Shown here in pieces: positions 35,817 to 45,092 of a DNA stretch of 64,000 nucleotides (position 1 is the stretch's first letter; each line of letters starts with the position of its first letter). The position numbers were made by a program, and so were the translations under genes. The notes beneath the pieces are model-generated. The model had not been told where the DNA came from and ran no database searches. It saw only the letters and a list, made by a program, of their open reading frames with translations. Source of the stretch: Posidoniimonas corsicana (lineage in GTDB: Bacteria; Planctomycetota; Planctomycetia; Pirellulales; Lacipirellulaceae); the NCBI RefSeq assembly GCF_007859765.1, contig NZ_SIHJ01000001.1:434767-498766 (forward strand). The letters run 5' to 3'.

Positions 35817-37061
35817 ATGAACTGGTTGATGCAGATGAACGGGCGTGCTGCACGACGCCTTGGCGGCCTGCTAGGGGCGATGGTTGTGTTTGCCGGCGCT
35901 CTTGGGCCAGCAAACGCGGCAACTCAGCAAATCATCCTCAATGACGCGTGGTCGGAGCACGACCCTTTCAACCTCGGCGAGGGTATTCAGACACTCTCCG
36001 ATCAGTCTTCGACCGCCTTTACTTCGGCGCATTCAGGAGCGGTGTCTGACCTGGGCGACCGGCCCCGCGTGTACCAAGAGTTCACGGGTGTCGACACTTC
36101 CCAGGTGGGCCAGAAACTCACTGCGAGCTTCGACGTGCAGTTCCACAATATACTCAGTGAGGGCGACACGCAGTTCCGCTTCGGCTACGGCGACAGGACC
36201 ACAAACCAGGGGTTAGTGCCGATCATGATCGACATTGGCCCGACCAGCGGCAGTGCATGGAGAATGCGCTACGATGACAGTATTAGCGCCACTGAGAACG
36301 ATACCCCCATCAACTTCCAGCCAGGGAACTATAACAGTTTCCTGAGCGCCAGTGGGACGTTTGGCAGTCGCGGCGACAACCCGACCGGAGAATTCAGCGG
36401 CTCTCTGGGGGTGGACACGTCGATTACCCATACGTTTACGACCACGGTCGAACGGGTTGAGCGAAACGTCGACACAAGCTTTCCCCCGGACGGCGTTGCC
36501 GACGCCGTCGTGGGCGGGTGGTACTTCACGGTTACGTGGACAAACGATGCCCCCGACGCCGAGACGCTCTTCCTCGACGTCAACAACGCGGACTTTGCGC
36601 GCTTCGATGTGGAGAGCGGTCTGGGGGTATACCCGGAGGACTTCTTCAACCGAAACGGACGGATCGAGAACATCGACACGCTGGGCTTTCTGATGTTCAA
36701 CAACCAGCCCTTCGCCGACGGCGCCGGCAGCTATACCATCTCAAACTTCATTGTGGAGTACGACGACGGCGTGTCTGTCGACGGAGACTACAACGGCGAC
36801 GGCAGCGTTGATGCGGCCGATTACACCGTGTGGCGGGACACGCTTGGTTCCACGACCGACTTGGCCGCCGACGGCGATGGAAACAGTGTCATTGACCAAG
36901 CCGACTACGACGTGTGGCGGAGCAACTACGGCGGCGCCCCAAGCGTCGGGGCCACGACCAGCGCGGCGCCGGAGCCGTGCTCCGCAGTTCTGACGTCGCT
37001 GGGTGGTTGGCTGCTGGCCTGCCGCCGCGGGCGCAAGCGATCTACAAGGGGGAACGGATGA
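35817..37061 (+). CDS. Dockerin-containing PEP-CTERM surface protein
   Basis: 414 residues with a signal peptide (GGLLGAMVVFAGALGPANA). The N-terminal beta domain (WSEHDPFNLGEGIQTLSDQSS, QKLTASFDVQF) is paralogous to the protein at 32520-33446. Two calcium loops (DYNGDGSVDAADY and DGDGNSVIDQADY, near residues 322-372) form a dockerin-like module almost identical to that of the preceding gene. The C-terminus is A-P-E-P, then AVLTSLGGWLLAC and RRGRKR. The stop overlaps the next start (ATGATG at 37058), so the lipoprotein gene is translationally coupled. Confidence 0.87.
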   Translation: MNWLMQMNGRAARRLGGLLGAMVVFAGALGPANAATQQIILNDAWSEHDPFNLGEGIQTLSDQSSTAFTSAHSGAVSDLGDRPRVYQEFTGVDTSQVGQKLTASFDVQFHNILSEGDTQFRFGYGDRTTNQGLVPIMIDIGPTSGSAWRMRYDDSISATENDTPINFQPGNYNSFLSASGTFGSRGDNPTGEFSGSLGVDTSITHTFTTTVERVERNVDTSFPPDGVADAVVGGWYFTVTWTNDAPDAETLFLDVNNADFARFDVESGLGVYPEDFFNRNGRIENIDTLGFLMFNNQPFADGAGSYTISNFIVEYDDGVSVDGDYNGDGSVDAADYTVWRDTLGSTTDLAADGDGNSVIDQADYDVWRSNYGGAPSVGATTSAAPEPCSAVLTSLGGWLLACRRGRKRSTRGNG

Positions 37062-37513
37062 TGCTTGAAAACCAGAGGCCGCGTCGCTTTCCGGCCCTGG
37101 CGAGGACTGTGCTTGGAGCGTCAGTGCTCTCTGCCAGCATGTTTATGGGCTGTGGCGGATCAAGACCGTCGTTTGGCGTGGTGCCGGTTGAGGGCCGTGT
37201 GACCTACGACGACGGGACGCCGATCCCGGGTGTTGCGGTTCAGTTCGTTCCGCAGACGCCTCCGCTCGACGCCAAGACCGTCCCTCGGCCAGGCGTTGCG
37301 GGCATTGCCGACGACGGGACCATTGCGCAGGTCACTACCTACAACTATGGCGATGGATTGGTGCCCGGCAAGCACAAAGTGATCGTCAAGTCAAAGACCG
37401 GCAACGGTCAGCGGACCCAAGCGGTTGATCCCAAGTACAGCAGCTCAGAGACGACTCCGCTCATGGTGGATACCGCGGATTCACCTTTCGAAATCAAGGT
37501 CGAAAAGCCTTAG
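37058..37513 (+). CDS. Small lipoprotein with carboxypeptidase-regulatory-like fold
   Basis: 151 residues from ATG 37058, overlapping the previous stop and preceded by AAGGGGGAA. The signal ends in a lipobox (SASMFMGC), so it should be a lipid-anchored periplasmic or outer-membrane protein. The body reads VVPVEGRVTYDDGTPIPGVAVQFVPQ, the signature of a transthyretin/carboxypeptidase-regulatory-like beta-sandwich, and ends LVPGKHKVIVKS. Small proteins of this kind commonly sit next to DUF1559 pseudopilin genes in planctomycetes, as here. Function is unknown. Confidence 0.85.
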   Translation: MMLENQRPRRFPALARTVLGASVLSASMFMGCGGSRPSFGVVPVEGRVTYDDGTPIPGVAVQFVPQTPPLDAKTVPRPGVAGIADDGTIAQVTTYNYGDGLVPGKHKVIVKSKTGNGQRTQAVDPKYSSSETTPLMVDTADSPFEIKVEKP

Positions 37514-37530
37514 TCAAGGAGAAACGGCAG

Positions 37531-38628
37531 ATGTTGGTTGCGTTCAGAAAGAACCCGGCGCGGGCATTCACCCTTGTGGAGCTGCTAGTAGTCATCGCCA
37601 TTATCGGCGTGCTGGTGGCGTTGTTGCTACCGGCGGTTCAGGCGGCCCGAGCGGCGGCGCGCCGTACCCAGTGCCAGAACAACATGAAGCAGGTCGGTCT
37701 GGCGTTGCTGAACTACCACTCCACCAATGGAGAGTTTCCTCCCAGCTCACAGTGGCCTGTCGGCGCCGACGGAAAGCCACAAGGGCTCACATCCGCCAAG
37801 TTCGCCGGGCACCTAGCCAACTGGGTCATAATCTGCCTGCCCTACATGGAAGAGCAGTCGACCTACGACGCGTTCGACCTCAACCTTCCGATTCCCGATC
37901 CGCTCAATGAGGCCGCACGGTCGACCAGGATTTCCGGCCTGATGTGCCCCGAGGACCCGAACGCGCAGGTGAATTTCCAGGGGAATACGAAAGCATCGAC
38001 GAACCACTTCGGCCCCAACTGGGGACGGTGCAACTACGCGGCCAACGCGTCGTTGGGCGCTATGTCTACCAACGGGCACGGCTCGTTCAGCGCAGGTGGC
38101 AAGCAGGCGCCGGGTTGGAAAGACTACCGGCTCCGCGGAGTCATGGGCGCCAATTCGTCGATTAGCATCGCCAAGATCACTGATGGGACGAGCCACACGA
38201 TCCTCGCGGGCGAGATCCGTGCCGGTCTTTATACCTTCGACGTACGCGGCGTGTGGGCGCTCGGAGGATCCCCGAGCGCGCTCTGGCGTCACGGCTACTA
38301 CGGAGACGCAGCGGGGCCGAACTCTCCTGGTGATGAGGCCGACGACTTTATTGGCTGCACCGACGTAACCCTGGAGTTCGGTTCCAAGCCCGGCCTCGCG
38401 CGAGAGAAGATGGGCTGCATTCAACGGACCGGCAACATGCAGCAGACCGCTCGCAGCCTGCACCACGGCGGCGTGTTCGTCACGTTCGCCGACGGGAGCG
38501 TCCACTTCGTTCGGGACGACGTTGAGATACGTGTGGATGGGATCACCGAGAACCCGCCGTACGTGTCGGTTTGGGACCGCCTTAACCTTTCGGCGGATGG
38601 CGAAGTCCTCAGTGGGGACTTCTTCTAA
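37531..38628 (+). CDS. DUF1559 pseudopilin-like protein (H-X9-DG)
   Basis: 365 residues. The N-terminus has a type IV prepilin cleavage and methylation site (AFTLVELLVVIAIIGVLVALLLP), so it should be processed by a prepilin peptidase and assembled or held in the inner membrane. CQNNMKQVGLALLNYHSTNGEFPP follows, then a solvent-exposed domain, and near the end HHGGVFVTFADGSV, the H-X9-DG motif of this planctomycete-expanded family. AAGGAGAAA precedes ATG 37531, 17 bases after the lipoprotein gene, so both are one operon. Its function is unknown; a surface or secretion role is inferred. Confidence 0.93.
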   Translation: MLVAFRKNPARAFTLVELLVVIAIIGVLVALLLPAVQAARAAARRTQCQNNMKQVGLALLNYHSTNGEFPPSSQWPVGADGKPQGLTSAKFAGHLANWVIICLPYMEEQSTYDAFDLNLPIPDPLNEAARSTRISGLMCPEDPNAQVNFQGNTKASTNHFGPNWGRCNYAANASLGAMSTNGHGSFSAGGKQAPGWKDYRLRGVMGANSSISIAKITDGTSHTILAGEIRAGLYTFDVRGVWALGGSPSALWRHGYYGDAAGPNSPGDEADDFIGCTDVTLEFGSKPGLAREKMGCIQRTGNMQQTARSLHHGGVFVTFADGSVHFVRDDVEIRVDGITENPPYVSVWDRLNLSADGEVLSGDFF

Positions 38629-38771
38629 CGTTGTCGGTTGATTTCTAGCGTTGTCGTTTAATCGGCTGCCGCACCACTCTTCCATCGTCGTGCAGCTGTT
38701 GGAGTAGACGCATAGGCTCTTGTGAACCGTCAAGCCGCGATCGACGTCGGCCTGGGCGGAGTGTTCAGTTG

Positions 38772-40043
38772 ATGCTGTGTAGGTGCGCCTGCGTGGCTGG
38801 GGATCTGGTACGGGACGATTGCGTGACTGGTTTCATTCGCCTGCATGAGCATCGCACAGCTGGGCCTTTGCTAGGGCAGCTAGAGTTCTGGGAACAGCGG
38901 GGAACACTGTTGCTCGTATGCTCGGTTTTCGCCGCGGCGTTAGTTTGTATTGCGGCCGCGGCGCAAACACCGTCGGGGTGGTTGATCCACGATCTGGAGC
39001 GCCCCCAGCCGCCGGTTGTGCAGCCCGGCAAGCTCTCTCTCCCTACCCCCAAGCCATCTGATGCTCGGGTGTTGTTTGATGGGAGCGACCTTAGCCAGTG
39101 GCGCAGCTTCGACGGCGGGTCGCCCAAGTGGGTGATCCGAGACGACTATATGGAGTCGGTACCCGACAGCGGCAAACTGCTCACCGCCGAGGGCTTCGGG
39201 GACATCCAACTCCACCTTGAGTGGGCGTCGCCTGCCCACCCCTCCGGGGCTGGGCAAGACCGCGGCAATAGCGGAGTGTTCCTGATGGGCGAGTACGAGA
39301 TCCAGATACTGGACTCCTACCAGTCGGCCACCTACCCCGATGGCCAAGCCGCGGCCATCTACGGCCAGTATCCTCCGTTGGCCAACGCATGCCTTCCGCC
39401 GGGCGAATGGCAGTCGTTCGATATTCTGTTCCGACGTCCCCGGTTCGACCACCAAGGGGAAGTCGTTGAGCCCGCAAGACTTAGCGTGATCCACAACGGC
39501 GTATGGGTTCAGGTCGATCGAGAGCTGTGGGGGCCTACCTCCTGGCTCATGAACTTCCCTTACGAGCCACACGCGGAACGGCTGCCATTGGCGCTTCAAG
39601 ACCACGGCAACCCGGTTCGCTTCCGGAATATCTGGGTCCGAGAGCTCCCAGAACAAACGACGCCACCGTCGAGAAACCTGCGTCCGCACGTTCATGTCGC
39701 TGCCGAGAGGCTCGAGACACTGGTGGGAGACTATGGCATCGGGGAGAAGGAGAGCCTCTTCCGAGTCACGATGCAAAACGGACGCCTCAAGTTCAAGGCG
39801 CCGGGAAGGCTCCCCCTGGAGCTCGTTCCAGAAAACGCAAACACCTTCCGGCTGCGGTACACGGCGGGTCGTGTTGTCTTCCGTCGCGACGACCAAGGAC
39901 AGGGCGCCCAGGTGCAGTTCTACCTCGGCGGAAAAGAGTATCTCTCCCGGCGAACCAACTCCCCTCAGAACGACGGTGTGGCGGCTGGCGCGGCGGATTC
40001 GAGCAACAGCCTCGGCGAGGCAAACGCGACAACCCAGCTCTAA
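38772..40043 (+). CDS. Secreted DUF1080 (3-keto-disaccharide hydrolase-like) protein
   Basis: 423 residues from ATG 38772. TTG 38910 (377 residues) is a likely alternative, because GGGGA precedes it and it would start the signal peptide LVCSVFAAALVCIAAAAQ directly. The concanavalin-like domain shows VLFDGSDLSQWRSFDGGSPKW, QLHLEWASPAHPSG, NSGVFLMGEYEIQILDSY and PVRFRNIWVRELP, all diagnostic of DUF1080. Members bind or hydrolyse 3-keto glycosides or other sugars. A ~90-residue C-terminal beta domain (LVGDYGIGEKESLFRVTMQNGRL) resembles the small lipocalin-like extension found in secreted planctomycete hydrolases. Confidence 0.87.
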   Translation: MLCRCACVAGDLVRDDCVTGFIRLHEHRTAGPLLGQLEFWEQRGTLLLVCSVFAAALVCIAAAAQTPSGWLIHDLERPQPPVVQPGKLSLPTPKPSDARVLFDGSDLSQWRSFDGGSPKWVIRDDYMESVPDSGKLLTAEGFGDIQLHLEWASPAHPSGAGQDRGNSGVFLMGEYEIQILDSYQSATYPDGQAAAIYGQYPPLANACLPPGEWQSFDILFRRPRFDHQGEVVEPARLSVIHNGVWVQVDRELWGPTSWLMNFPYEPHAERLPLALQDHGNPVRFRNIWVRELPEQTTPPSRNLRPHVHVAAERLETLVGDYGIGEKESLFRVTMQNGRLKFKAPGRLPLELVPENANTFRLRYTAGRVVFRRDDQGQGAQVQFYLGGKEYLSRRTNSPQNDGVAAGAADSSNSLGEANATTQL

Positions 40044-40071
40044 CGGACTCCAAACCCGAAGTGGGTACTTG

Positions 40072-40671
40072 ATGCCTTCGTCTCATCACACAGATCCCAT
40101 GACCGACGGACCGACTTTTTCCACTCAAGAAGGAGCCATTTCACGCAACGAATCAGAGTCTGAGTTCGTCCGCCTGCTAACCGGCGCCCAGTGTTCATTG
40201 CGGGGGTACATACTGGCCCTCCTGGCCGGTCAGAAGAAGGAGGCCGACGACGTGCTGCAGAGCACCAACATGACAATCTGGGAAAAGCGCGCAGAGTACG
40301 ACCATTCGAAGCCATTCCTCCCGTGGGCGATGGCCTTCGCGTTCCATCGAATCCAGGCGTTCCGACGCGACGCCGCCCGCAACCGCTTGGTGTTTAGCGA
40401 CACGTTAATCGAAATGCTCCACGCCTACTCCGAGCAGTCGCTCGCGAATCCACCGGGGGCGCAGGACCACCTTCGCGACTGCCTGGAGAAGCTCACGCCC
40501 GCCGAACAGGACTTGATCCACAAGCGGTACTACGGGCGGTGCTCGGTGGAGTCGCTTTCGTCAATGGTGAGCAAGTCTGCTGGGAGCGTCGCGAACAGGC
40601 TCTTCCGGATCCGCGAGAAGCTTCGGAACTGCATCCAGTTCGGTATCGTACAATCGGGGCACGAAGGATGA
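40072..40671 (+). CDS. ECF sigma-70 factor, Rhodopirellula/Verrucomicrobium type
   Basis: 199 residues from ATG 40072; ATG 40099 (MTDGPTFST) is also possible. The sigma-2 region reads FVRLLTGAQCSLRGYILALL, EADDVLQSTNMTIWEKRAEYD and PFLPWAMAFAFHRIQAFRRD. The sigma-4 region reads LTPAEQDLIHKRYYGRCSVESLSSMVSKSAGSVANRLFRIREKL. This pattern is the planctomycete/verrucomicrobial ECF group. Its stop overlaps the start of the FecR-domain gene (ATGA at 40668), so the FecR protein is the presumptive membrane anti-sigma partner. The likely targets are the surface proteins just upstream, although that is inference. Confidence 0.92.
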   Translation: MPSSHHTDPMTDGPTFSTQEGAISRNESESEFVRLLTGAQCSLRGYILALLAGQKKEADDVLQSTNMTIWEKRAEYDHSKPFLPWAMAFAFHRIQAFRRDAARNRLVFSDTLIEMLHAYSEQSLANPPGAQDHLRDCLEKLTPAEQDLIHKRYYGRCSVESLSSMVSKSAGSVANRLFRIREKLRNCIQFGIVQSGHEG

Positions 40672-42131
40672 AGATTCCGAGGCACAGCCGCAAGCAAGAG
40701 ATCGAGTTCCGCTCGCTCATTAATGCAGTGCTCCACGAGACAGCGGGGCGTGATGACCTGCGGCGACTGGGGGAACTGCTAGAACAGCATCCCCACTTGG
40801 CGCCCAGATACGTTGACCATCTGGTCATCGATACGCAGTTGACTTGGGACGCGCTGGGCAGAGTGGTCCCGGCAAACGCCGCGCGACAGCCCCGGGCAGC
40901 GACCGACTCCGCTACTCCTTCTTCTTTGACGCCAGCCGCATCGCGCATTCGGATTGCCAAATTGTGGGGGGGGATACTCACGTCGGCCGCGGCGGCGGTG
41001 CTGCTAGCTTTCTTGCTACGCAGCGATCGTCCGATCGGGCGCCCGGCGGACGCGGTTGCGCACGTGGTCAGACTCACTTCCCACAGCACCACGACTCTCA
41101 AGGACGGCGATCCACTCGGCGCTGGCGTCTTCCGGCTGTCTGACGGTGAGAAGGCGACTCTCAGATTCTGTTCTGGTTCTCAGCTCTACTGCGAGGGCCC
41201 GTGTAAACTCGACCTAGTCTCGCCCCGCTTAGTCACGCTGGCACACGGCAAGGTGACCGCCGACGTGCCGCGCCCCGCTATCGGGTTCACCGTGCTAACC
41301 AAGCGGGTGCAGGTCACCGATCTCGGCACCCGTTTTGGCGTTAACGTCGACAACAATGAGGAGGTCGACGTCGTTGTGTTCGATGGAGAGGTGAACCTGG
41401 CCGATCGTGAAGGCAAAGTTGAGCTGCCCGAAGGCCTTTTCGCAGGCGAGGCGTTGCGGGTTGGAGAATCGGAGCGTTTTGAGCGGTTGGTGAGCATCGG
41501 ACATGACCACCAGTCCGAGACCTGGGACAGCAGTTGGCAGACCGACACGAACCTACGCCGCAGCGTCTTCACTAGCGTGACCGACAACCTGGCGCGCGAC
41601 AGCGAGCCGCACTTTTACGGGATAACCCCTCGGGGCCTCATAGAGGACGCCCGAGCTTACAGCGACCGCGTCCACGAGTGGAACAGCTTGCCAGCAAGCC
41701 CACTGCCCGCGTGGCTGAAGGGCGCCGACCTCATCCGTCGCTTCAATAGCAGGAAGTACGAGCACTCGTCCCAGCTGGAAGTCAATGTGACCGTCAGCAC
41801 CGACTGCGTGCTCTACGTGCTCTGGGACTGCCGGTGCAAACCGCTCGCTTGGCTGAAGCAGCGGTTCAAGAACACCCACTACATCATTGGGATGGACGAG
41901 GGCCCGTACCGGGACGGCGTTGACACCCTCGACACTGGTCCGGGGAAGAGCATCGACACCACCTACGCCGTCTGGGCGGCAAGGATCGGAGCTAACGAAG
42001 TCGTCCGACTCGGTCCGGTCGAGAACGAGCACCTGGCGCAATACAAGAACCTCTACGGCATCGCCGCTAAGCCCGTGGAGCGACTGTCCCCTGAGTACTT
42101 CCCGCTCTTGTTCGGTCCAGACGAAGGATGA
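40668..42131 (+). CDS. FecR-domain membrane protein, putative anti-sigma/signal sensor
   Basis: 487 residues from ATG 40668. A cytoplasmic N-terminal segment (FRSLINAVLHETAGRDDLRRLGELLEQHP, ~100 residues) resembles the sigma-binding part seen in planctomycete FecR proteins. A membrane span (ILTSAAAAVLLAFLL, about 105-120) and a FecR domain follow (GVFRLSDGEKATLRFCSGSQ, LVTLAHGKVTADVP, VTDLGTRFGVNVDNNEEVDVVVFDGEV). The C-terminal ~190 residues are beta-rich and might bind a ligand (FNSRKYEHSSQLEVNVTVS). Translational coupling with the sigma factor supports a two-component regulatory pair that senses a signal outside the cell. Confidence 0.88.
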   Translation: MKIPRHSRKQEIEFRSLINAVLHETAGRDDLRRLGELLEQHPHLAPRYVDHLVIDTQLTWDALGRVVPANAARQPRAATDSATPSSLTPAASRIRIAKLWGGILTSAAAAVLLAFLLRSDRPIGRPADAVAHVVRLTSHSTTTLKDGDPLGAGVFRLSDGEKATLRFCSGSQLYCEGPCKLDLVSPRLVTLAHGKVTADVPRPAIGFTVLTKRVQVTDLGTRFGVNVDNNEEVDVVVFDGEVNLADREGKVELPEGLFAGEALRVGESERFERLVSIGHDHQSETWDSSWQTDTNLRRSVFTSVTDNLARDSEPHFYGITPRGLIEDARAYSDRVHEWNSLPASPLPAWLKGADLIRRFNSRKYEHSSQLEVNVTVSTDCVLYVLWDCRCKPLAWLKQRFKNTHYIIGMDEGPYRDGVDTLDTGPGKSIDTTYAVWAARIGANEVVRLGPVENEHLAQYKNLYGIAAKPVERLSPEYFPLLFGPDEG

Positions 42132-43149
42132 CTGGGGTGGCGCCAAGCGACAGCCGTGAGGTATGAGGACGCAACCAAGCGGGCTTGCTGGGCCGCACGT
42201 GCACAAGCGGTTGACGCAGTCTGATTCGCGCGAACAGTCACGCGGACTAGGCGATACCAGGCGGCAGTAAGCAAAGTACTGGCCGAGATCCGTACAGTGA
42301 CGATGGCCGATAGAATTGGCGTTGCTCGAAACGTGGTGGAAGTAGTGCTTGGGCAGGCAGTGTACGCGGTTAGATGTGGTACGGCTCGCCTCGAGAAGGG
42401 ACAATCAAAGAGGGACCACTTATCTTGCGTACTGCCTCTTGCAGTGGCCGTGATCCGCTTCTTCGACCGTTGACAGGTTACCTAAACGCAGGTCTTGGCG
42501 GGACTAGGGTATGTGTGGCGGTGCTGCAGGCTTTGGAGGTGAGATCAGCTCCTCACCGGCGGGTCCACTTGAAGGCTCGCCGGATAGGGTGAACTTCCTT
42601 GTTCACGGTGGGGCAGGCCAACCCAGCGGCGACTATGCTTCCTCGACCCGTTATTAGAGGGAGCGGGAGGAAGGCTGTGGCGGGGTGATCGCCGAAGAGT
42701 GCGCGCATGCCCGCGGGCCCCGGCGATCATGGCTGCCTCGGGCGTCCCCTTGCCACACATCACTTAACACGTGCGGGCTTAGATTAGGTAGTGACCGCAG
42801 ACTTCGCCCAACGTCAGGAACGGCGGTGCGGCCGCACGCTTCGTTCGAGCCGATAGGTGCGCTGGCTGCCGACCCGCGGGGCGATCGGCATATCGGCGTA
42901 GGCGTCGCGGCTCTCAAGCGAGCCATACACGCGGAGATAGTTCACGCGGCCACTCGCCTTGATATAAGCTTGACCACTCGCCTTGCGGAGGCAGTAGAAC
43001 GGGACGCGACTCGGTCAACGGCTGGAGGCGTTTCCTCATCGCCAGAGCTCCGGAGGCGTAGTGATTACTCCCGTTTGGAACACTGGCAGCTCCCGCGGCT
43101 AGAAGCGGAGCTAGGGCTAAAGCCCTACGCTAGAATCACCTAAGAAAAG
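42132..43149. other. Long intergenic region upstream of tRNA-Ala
   Basis: About 1 kb without a supported gene. Visible elements: a hairpin GTGAAC-TTCCTT-GTTCAC (42589-42606) and a 7-bp stem TAGGGCT-AA-AGCCCTA (43112-43127). The second lies 23 bases downstream of the tRNA 3' end on the minus strand and could terminate that transcript. A minus-strand frame near 42830-42950 reads NYLRVYGSLESRDAYADMPIAPRVGS, which looks protein-like but is isolated and may be a gene relic. Confidence 0.5.
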
Positions 43150-43222
43150 TGGAGGCGACAGGGATCGAACCTGCGACCTACGGCTTGCAAAGCCGTCGCT
43201 CTCCCAACTGAGCTACGCCCCC
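43150..43222 (-). tRNA. tRNA-Ala (TGC)
   Basis: The 73-base cloverleaf reads GGGGGCG at the 5' acceptor, pairing with CGCCTCC (one G-U), followed by discriminator A. The D arm contains AGCTCAGTTGGGAGAGC. The anticodon stem-loop is ACGGCTTTGCAAAGCCGT with anticodon TGC. The T arm contains GCAGGTTCGATCCCTGT. CCA is not encoded. Anticodon TGC reads Ala GCA and, with modification, other GCN codons. Confidence 0.97.
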
Positions 43223-43293
43223 TGGATGGCTCGGGCTGGCCCGAGTTTTGCAATTCTAGCCCACGGTTGGCTTGTTGCAAGCCCGCCGCCAGA

Positions 43294-44679
43294 TCACTCT
43301 GGCTGCTGCGGGAGCAGCTCACGCAGTTTTGCGAGATAGAGGTCGAGGAACTGCTGGGATTCCTCGTCGCCGAACTCCTGCGGTGAGCAGCGGACCGAGA
43401 GGGTCAATTCCTTCGCATAGGTCATGGCCGAGAGGACGACGTTCGTCCGTTCGCGGAGCGGCGGCACGCCGCTGAACCGCGTCACCACTACGCCGCCTGA
43501 TGCCAAGCGGCCGCCGTCTCGTGGGAGGCGGGCGTTCATCCGCCGGGCTGGGTCGCCGTTATTGGTAAGCACCGCGGTCGCCAGGCACCAGCCGCGGTGC
43601 AGCAGCAGCGGGATCGCCCACGGGACGACCTCCGACGCGGTGATGGCGTCGATGAAGCCTTTGCCTCGCTGCGAGTGTTTGATCTGGTCGGTTTCATTGG
43701 CGATGCTGCGGAGCAACGCGTCGGAGTCCGTGCACTCCTCGGCCTTTCGCGAGATGAACGTGTAGCCCACCATGTTGGCGGCCGGCATCTCGGTTTCGCT
43801 CGACTCGCGGAGGTCGGTGGGCATCATCACCCGCAGGGGCCGCTTGGACGTCCGGCGGACGTGCATGCTGTTCCATACGGCTAGCGACTGGAACAGCCGT
43901 TCGAGCAGCAGGTCGTTGAGCATTACGTGCGCTTTGTCGGCGACGGCGCGCAGCTGGGCGGTCTCGTCCTTGGGCAGGGTGTGGATCATCACGCCGGGGA
44001 AGCTCGCGGCGCTCTTGTCGGCCCGCGGCGCCAGCGGCGCCGCCCAGCGGGTGAACACCTCGCGGAGTTGGTTCCACAACTCGGCGCGGACGGCCCGCTT
44101 GTTGCCCGCGGTGTAGGCCCTAGCCATCCGTCCGCGCCGCTCGCGGAGCAGGGTCGGGTCGAGCGTCAGCATCTTGCTCTTTTTGCCGCCCTTGCTTTGG
44201 TCGTACAACACGAACAGGTCGCCCATGAATCGGAAGGCGCCGGTGCCGTCAGTCACGCTGTGGTGCCACTGGAACACGAGCTTCGAACGCCGTTCGTCCT
44301 GGCGGACCCAGAGCCGCAGCCCGATTTCATTGCGGATGTCGATCGGCTCGCCGCCCGGCGGGACGATCGGATCGTCGTAGCCGCCCCAATCGAGGAGCGG
44401 ACGATCGGCGCCACCGTCGATCCAGCTCAGCATGCCACGCTTGCCCGGCCCGATCTTGGCGGTGAGGTAAGGGTGTCGCTCGATGGCGCCGTCTAGCGCG
44501 GCCTCAAAGTCGTCACGGTCGAACGCCCCCTCGCAGTCCAGCTGGATGACATAGGTCATCGGGTAGCGGGGGATGTCGTCGTCGAGCAGAAACTTGTCGA
44601 TCGGCGCCAGGTGCGCGGGGAACAGCCGCTGCTTCCTCGCGGGAGGAGAGGCGGCGGGCTCTTCGGTGATCGAGGTCAT
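43294..44679 (-). CDS. HHxxxDG acyltransferase, WS/DGAT or condensation-domain-like
   Basis: 461 residues, no signal peptide. The N-terminus (FPAHLAPIDKFLLDDDIPRYPMTYVIQLDCEG) and the catalytic motif H139-H-S-V-T-D-G145 place it among CoA- or carrier-dependent acyltransferases (wax-ester synthase/DGAT, PapA and NRPS condensation relatives). The second half carries AHVMLNDLLLERLFQSL, RVMMPTDLRESSE and NMVGYTFISRKAEEC, comparable to the DFG/bridge region of the superfamily. The length fits WS/DGAT. The likely product is an acyl ester such as a storage lipid or modified metabolite; substrates are unknown. It is a single gene following tRNA-Ala on the same strand. Confidence 0.82.
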   Translation of the reverse strand: MTSITEEPAASPPARKQRLFPAHLAPIDKFLLDDDIPRYPMTYVIQLDCEGAFDRDDFEAALDGAIERHPYLTAKIGPGKRGMLSWIDGGADRPLLDWGGYDDPIVPPGGEPIDIRNEIGLRLWVRQDERRSKLVFQWHHSVTDGTGAFRFMGDLFVLYDQSKGGKKSKMLTLDPTLLRERRGRMARAYTAGNKRAVRAELWNQLREVFTRWAAPLAPRADKSAASFPGVMIHTLPKDETAQLRAVADKAHVMLNDLLLERLFQSLAVWNSMHVRRTSKRPLRVMMPTDLRESSETEMPAANMVGYTFISRKAEECTDSDALLRSIANETDQIKHSQRGKGFIDAITASEVVPWAIPLLLHRGWCLATAVLTNNGDPARRMNARLPRDGGRLASGGVVVTRFSGVPPLRERTNVVLSAMTYAKELTLSVRCSPQEFGDEESQQFLDLYLAKLRELLPQQPE

Positions 44680-45092
44680 AGAGGCGTGTATCCGGCGCAG
44701 CGGTCGTGCCGCGGTTTCGAGGTATCGGGCTGCCCGGCTAGTCTTGCTAGGCCGCGCAGGGTGTCAACGGCAGGTGCCGGGCGGGGACGTCGAATTCGAT
44801 CGACATGGGCGATTGGTCTCACTTACCCCGATGCGGCTGGCTTGCTCGTCAGCATAGTCGGTGCGGTCACGATCGAAAACCTGCACGCCAGCCGTAAATA
44901 CCACCGTGGCAACAGGTTATCGCATGGCTTGGTATCTCGCATGGGGGATCGGTTGAGGCATCGCCGCGTAACTCATCCTCGGCTAAATAGGGTTAGCTGC
45001 TCCAACGCGGCGCCTTATCAGGCAGGTTCGCGAGCTTTTTTGAGTGAATTCCCGCAAGCTATCGACTCTACTGCAGACGCGAGCAGCAACGA
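44680..45092. other. Intergenic region between acyltransferase and sigma-factor genes
   Basis: 413 bases between divergent genes, so it should hold two promoters. I could not place a convincing -35/-10 pair and see no coding frame with recognisable motifs. Confidence 0.45.

Noticed and set aside
43112-43127. TAGGGCT-AA-AGCCCTA as a repeat family element
   Set aside because: It is a single copy in this window, so only a possible terminator role after tRNA-Ala is noted.
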